A stretch of 32,447 nucleotides of DNA from a virus. The stretch covers positions 1 through 32,447 of IMG/VR virus record IMGVR_UViG_3300009285_000326; one strand, 5' to 3'. A program made the position numbers and the translations under genes. Numbering within the stretch: the first letter of the stretch is position 1; each line of letters starts with the position of its first letter. The notes beneath the pieces are model-generated. The model was given only the letters and a program-made list of their open reading frames with translations. It was not told the origin of the DNA and ran no database searches. Shown in pieces: positions 30,334 to 32,447 of the stretch.

Positions 30334-30956
30334 TTCGACGCCTCCGGTGAAGTAACCTGGGTTAGTTCATCAGATTGGTTAGTTGGACAGCTTACACCGC
30401 CCTTACGGTTCCCCGTGCTATCGTTGAGGGAATCCGCCCATCCGGGCGGAGCGATGCATTCTTTGGCGGGTTCCGTCGATGGCTCGGGAAATTTCATAAA
30501 GGTGACCCAATAGGTTTTAGAGTTGGAGCCGGTATTATGCCCGAATAGTGGTTGTTGCCCGAACAATTCTAACAACTTTTTCAGGGGAATCTCCTGGTCG
30601 CACCATTTGAATATCAAAACCCCATAGTCATCTAACACTCTCCAACACTCGGAGAAACCTTTTGATAAATCGGACTGCCACGTTTGAGCATTAAGGCAGC
30701 CGTACTTTTTCCGGTAGATGCTCGTTGCCCCAAGCGTTGCGAGGTGCGGCGGGTCCCAAACAACCAACTTGAATGTTTTGTCAGGAAAATCCATAGCCCG
30801 AAAGTCCATAATCACATCTGGGTTAACCTCGAAAGATGGCCGTTCTTTTCTAATTCCAGGGCCCTCTTTCCTTATGTCGATGTAAAGAGCGGCATCATGG
30901 TGCTTATTAAACCACATTTCCCGACCACCACAACAGGCATCGAGAATGGCCTTCAC
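30330..30956 (-). CDS. SAM-dependent DNA methyltransferase-like protein
   Basis: 208 residues from a GTG at 30956 in a GTGA overlap with the upstream stop; a longer open frame runs to 31163 but lies over another gene. SAM-binding motif I is ILDACCGG (4-11). The catalytic-type motif IV is WDPPH (D68), a DPPx variant of DPPY/NPPY. The start MKAILDACCGGREMWFNKH matches a widespread phage class I methyltransferase family. Its composition is lower in G/C than its neighbours (27 of 60 at 30781-30840), suggesting acquisition. No cognate endonuclease is adjacent, so it may protect viral DNA. Confidence 0.75.
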   Translation of the reverse strand: MKAILDACCGGREMWFNKHHDAALYIDIRKEGPGIRKERPSFEVNPDVIMDFRAMDFPDKTFKLVVWDPPHLATLGATSIYRKKYGCLNAQTWQSDLSKGFSECWRVLDDYGVLIFKWCDQEIPLKKLLELFGQQPLFGHNTGSNSKTYWVTFMKFPEPSTEPAKECIAPPGWADSLNDSTGNRKGGVSCPTNQSDELTQVTSPEASK

Positions 30957-31153
30957 GGGGAACCCCCGCTTTGATAAGTGACTTCGTTCCCATTGGTCAG
31001 CGACCCCGGGCTGGCCTCCAGGCCCGCCTCCGCGCTCCGCCGAGGCTTCCTGCAATGAGCGATGGCCTGGCCGAGCATCGCGCCCCAGTGCTTCGCCTCC
31101 TTGCGCACCGTTGGCTCGTCGTCCGTCATCTTCTCCCAATCTGATTTCGCCAT
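30953..31153 (-). CDS. 66-residue hypothetical protein
   Basis: MAKSDWEKMTDDEPTVRKEA, helical, then a Lys/Arg-rich section with a single Cys and a Gly/Ser tail. The stop forms GTGA with the methyltransferase start. Unrecognised. Confidence 0.5.
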   Translation of the reverse strand: MAKSDWEKMTDDEPTVRKEAKHWGAMLGQAIAHCRKPRRSAEAGLEASPGSLTNGNEVTYQSGGSP

Positions 31154-31159
31154 TTCCCA

Positions 31160-31747
31160 TCACCGCTCTATCTTTGCCACCTGATACGCTTCGACCGTGC
31201 CCCGCTGAATCCCGGACAGGCTCGCGGGTTCCTTGCCCGAGTCGAGCAGCTTGAGGGCCTCTGCCGGCGATACGGCGAGCCTAGGCAGCCGCAGGGCCGC
31301 GGCATCGCGCGTCAGCCATCCGAGCAAGTCGAAGCGTCGCCTCAGCAGGTTGCGATCGTAGAGGCCTCTGACGCGCGCCCACAGGCTGCGCAGCTCCCTG
31401 GCCTCGGACTCGTATCGTTCCTCTTCCCGAATCCTCGCGCTCGTCGCTTGCTCGGTCTCCACGACGAGCAGGATGTCGTCGAGGTTCCCGCCCAGGTCTT
31501 TGTGCGCCTCGGCCTCGATACCCTCCAGGGCGGCTCGCGCCTCCGAGCGCCTCGCCTTCCAGGACAGGGCTTTCGCGTGCATCGGATGAATCTGTATAAT
31601 CTCCCGGTCGAACGTCTCACGAACCCAGGCCGAGAGATTGAACTCGGGATGCGCTCCGCAATATTCCTTGATGCTCGCGGTGACATTGATCATCTGATGC
31701 TCGGTTGCGCTCAACTTCTTTCGTCGTCCCATCGTTATCCCATCCAT
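31160..31747 (-). CDS. RHH-like coiled-coil protein, first gene after early promoter
   Basis: 195 residues from the ATG at 31747; an ATG at 31732 (MGRRKKLSATEHQ) and a TTG at 31750 are alternatives. The N-terminus, INVTASIKEYCGAHPEFNLS followed by AWVRETFDREI, has a short strand and two helices as in ribbon-helix-helix proteins. A long charged coiled coil (EARAALEGIEAEAHKDLG, then RIREEERYESEARELRSLW) follows. As the first gene after the AT-rich promoter and upstream of MCM, it may be an autoregulator. The RHH reading is tentative. Confidence 0.55.
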   Translation of the reverse strand: MDGITMGRRKKLSATEHQMINVTASIKEYCGAHPEFNLSAWVRETFDREIIQIHPMHAKALSWKARRSEARAALEGIEAEAHKDLGGNLDDILLVVETEQATSARIREEERYESEARELRSLWARVRGLYDRNLLRRRFDLLGWLTRDAAALRLPRLAVSPAEALKLLDSGKEPASLSGIQRGTVEAYQVAKIER

Positions 31748-31771
31748 CAAATCAATCTAATGAAAAAATAA

Positions 31772-31786
31772 CATATATATATATAA
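31772..31786 (-). promoter_or_regulatory. TATA promoter of the early / MCM operon
   Basis: An alternating TA tract (TATATATATATAT) lies 25-39 nt upstream of the ATG at 31747, fitting a near-leaderless transcript. The whole gap 31748-31818 is A/T-only apart from a few bases and could also unwind easily as an origin, though no origin repeats are visible. Confidence 0.55.
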
Positions 31787-31818
31787 AATATTAAATATAT
31801 ATATACGCTATTTTTCCT

Positions 31819-32019
31819 CTAGACCTTCTTCTGCTTGCCCTCCTTCTTGACGGCCGCGAGCTTCCTGTCGGCCTCGTCGCCCTGGTCGTTCTGAGTATCA
31901 GTTGGTTTGAGTTGAGGCACTCCAATATCCTGCTGCTCATTATATCCGAGATATGTCTCGGGAGATATAAATGAGACGCCCGGATTGCTCGACGCCTGGC
32001 ACGTCGCATCGTCGGCCAT
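31819..32019 (-). CDS. 66-residue hypothetical protein
   Basis: MADDATCQASSNPGVSFISP then a Gln/Asp-rich part and a Lys-rich end (AAVKKEGKQKKV). The ATG directly follows the TAG of the upstream gene. It resembles short disordered phage proteins (SNPGVSFISP loop); no function assigned. Confidence 0.55.
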   Translation of the reverse strand: MADDATCQASSNPGVSFISPETYLGYNEQQDIGVPQLKPTDTQNDQGDEADRKLAAVKKEGKQKKV

Positions 32020-32328
32020 CTACAGCACCTCCATTATATCGTCCGTGATGCGCTTGGCGAGCGCCTTGTCGCTCATCGGGTCGTCCACGTTCGACAGCGC
32101 GTCCTCGACCGCCTTCTCCAGAGCCTTGCGGTCGACGGGCTTCTTCGGCTCCGGCTCCATCAGCTCCGCAATCGTGCGCGCCGTCTGCGCGTTTATTTTG
32201 CGCACCAGCCTCAGCACGATGTCGAGCTTCTCCTCCATGCGCCCCATGCGGCAGTTCGGGCACATGCAGCCCTCCTCGATGACGTTGCCGACGTTCATCG
32301 GCCCCTCGCGCTTGTGGTCGTCGCTCAT
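32020..32328 (-). CDS. Helical hypothetical protein with a Cys knuckle
   Basis: 102 residues. N-terminal MSDDHKREGPMNVGNVIEEG is followed by CMCPNCRMGRMEEKLDIVLR, a single C-x-C-x2-C knuckle, and then helical segments (TARTIAELMEPEPKKPVD, ALEKAVEDALSNV). Its ATG overlaps the stop of the Ala/Ser-repeat gene (ATGA). Possibly a small DNA-binding or oligomeric regulator; no family. Confidence 0.55.
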   Translation of the reverse strand: MSDDHKREGPMNVGNVIEEGCMCPNCRMGRMEEKLDIVLRLVRKINAQTARTIAELMEPEPKKPVDRKALEKAVEDALSNVDDPMSDKALAKRITDDIMEVL

Positions 32329-32447
32329 TTGTCACCCCGCATGTATGCCAGGAGTTTCTTCCCAAATCCTTCTAAGGCGGCGCTCCGGGCGGCGCTCTCG
32401 GCGGCGCTCCGGGCGGCGCTCTCGGCGGCGCTCCAGGCGCTCCAGGC
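32325..32447 (-). CDS. C-terminal part of an Ala/Ser-repeat protein, cut by right window edge
   Basis: The last 40 codons read AWSAWSAAESAARSAAESAA continuing RSAALEGFGKKLLAYMRGDK and TGA. The tetrapeptide SAAE/SAAR alternates, giving 12- and 24-bp tandem repeats. Such Ala-rich degenerate repeats occur in phage surface proteins and form helices or collagen-like rods. The stop overlaps the next gene's ATG (ATGA). A second reading frame is also open through the repeat (LERLERRRERRPERR...), but the chosen one ends in the coupled TGA. Confidence 0.6.
   Translation of the reverse strand, partial: AWSAWSAAESAARSAAESAARSAALEGFGKKLLAYMRGDK

Noticed and set aside
28375-30513. Long plus-strand open frames opposite MCM
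   Set aside because: They mirror the high-G/C third positions of MCM, have no promoter or ribosome-binding site and give Arg/Leu/His-rich low-complexity translations.
30957-31163. N-terminal extension of the methyltransferase
   Set aside because: The extra 69 residues are Gly/Arg-rich and overlap the 66-residue gene. The GTG in a GTGA overlap places the start just before SAM motif I.
31748-31818. Replication origin in the AT-rich gap upstream of the MCM operon
   Set aside because: Only simple TA-rich sequence is present, fully explained by a TATA promoter. No iterons or origin-recognition-box-like inverted repeats are visible, so an origin is not claimed.

Overview
The window is a nearly gap-free, almost entirely leftward (minus-strand) viral gene block that I read as the genome, or most of it, of a tailed virus or provirus of an archaeon: a siphovirus with an HK97-type capsid. 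The archaeal host is inferred from three things. First, there is a complete archaeal-type MCM replicative helicase. Second, promoters look like TATA boxes about 25-32 nt upstream of start codons, and I see no bacterial -35/-10 pairs. Third, there is a profusion of small zinc-ribbon and winged-helix proteins. The proteins are not unusually acidic, so a haloarchaeal host is unlikely. A Thermoplasmata-like or other mesophilic euryarchaeal host is only a guess. I see no tRNA, rRNA, CRISPR array, integrase or DNA polymerase.

In the direction of transcription (right to left), the right end (about 32447-26480) is an early and replication block. It holds an Ala/Ser-repeat protein cut by the window edge, two small hypotheticals, an AT-rich promoter, a ribbon-helix-helix-like protein, a small coupled gene, a SAM-dependent methyltransferase, MCM, two winged-helix candidates and a chain of very short zinc-binding or hypothetical proteins joined by ATGA, GTGA or TTGA overlaps. 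Next (26476-22438) come a probable small terminase, two small proteins, the large terminase and another run of small zinc-binding proteins and a winged-helix candidate.

A separate TATA promoter then starts the virion block. Its first gene is a 950-residue portal-MuF protein ending in a PD-(D/E)XK nuclease-like domain, followed by a 4-nt-overlapping small gene that could be its immunity protein. After it come an HK97-gp10-like protein, protease/scaffold, major capsid protein, a beta-helix protein, a paralogous pair of small structural proteins, two holin-like membrane proteins, a head-tail connector, a chimeric beta-helix/Ig/tail-terminator protein, the tail tube protein, tail assembly chaperones with an A AAA AAC -1 frameshift site, zinc-ribbon proteins, tape measure, distal tail, hub, a baseplate/fibre protein and two mosaic fibre paralogues sharing an identical 247-bp block. 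No sheath gene is seen, so the tail should be non-contractile.

At the left end, a short rightward operon (1562-2312: Cys-rich protein, zinc ribbon, two-helix membrane protein) diverges from a second leftward operon that ends in a tandemly duplicated gene made largely of 11-residue coiled-coil repeats. The second copy runs off the left edge. Both window edges therefore lie in or beside repetitive coding sequence.

The most notable candidate system is the MuF-nuclease/immunity pair. The cassette is AT-rich relative to its neighbours, and its downstream boundary carries a duplicated start of the next gene. It looks like a virion-borne polymorphic effector in an archaeal virus. Several other genes (beta-helix half of the terminator fusion, fibres, methyltransferase) also look recently or modularly acquired.
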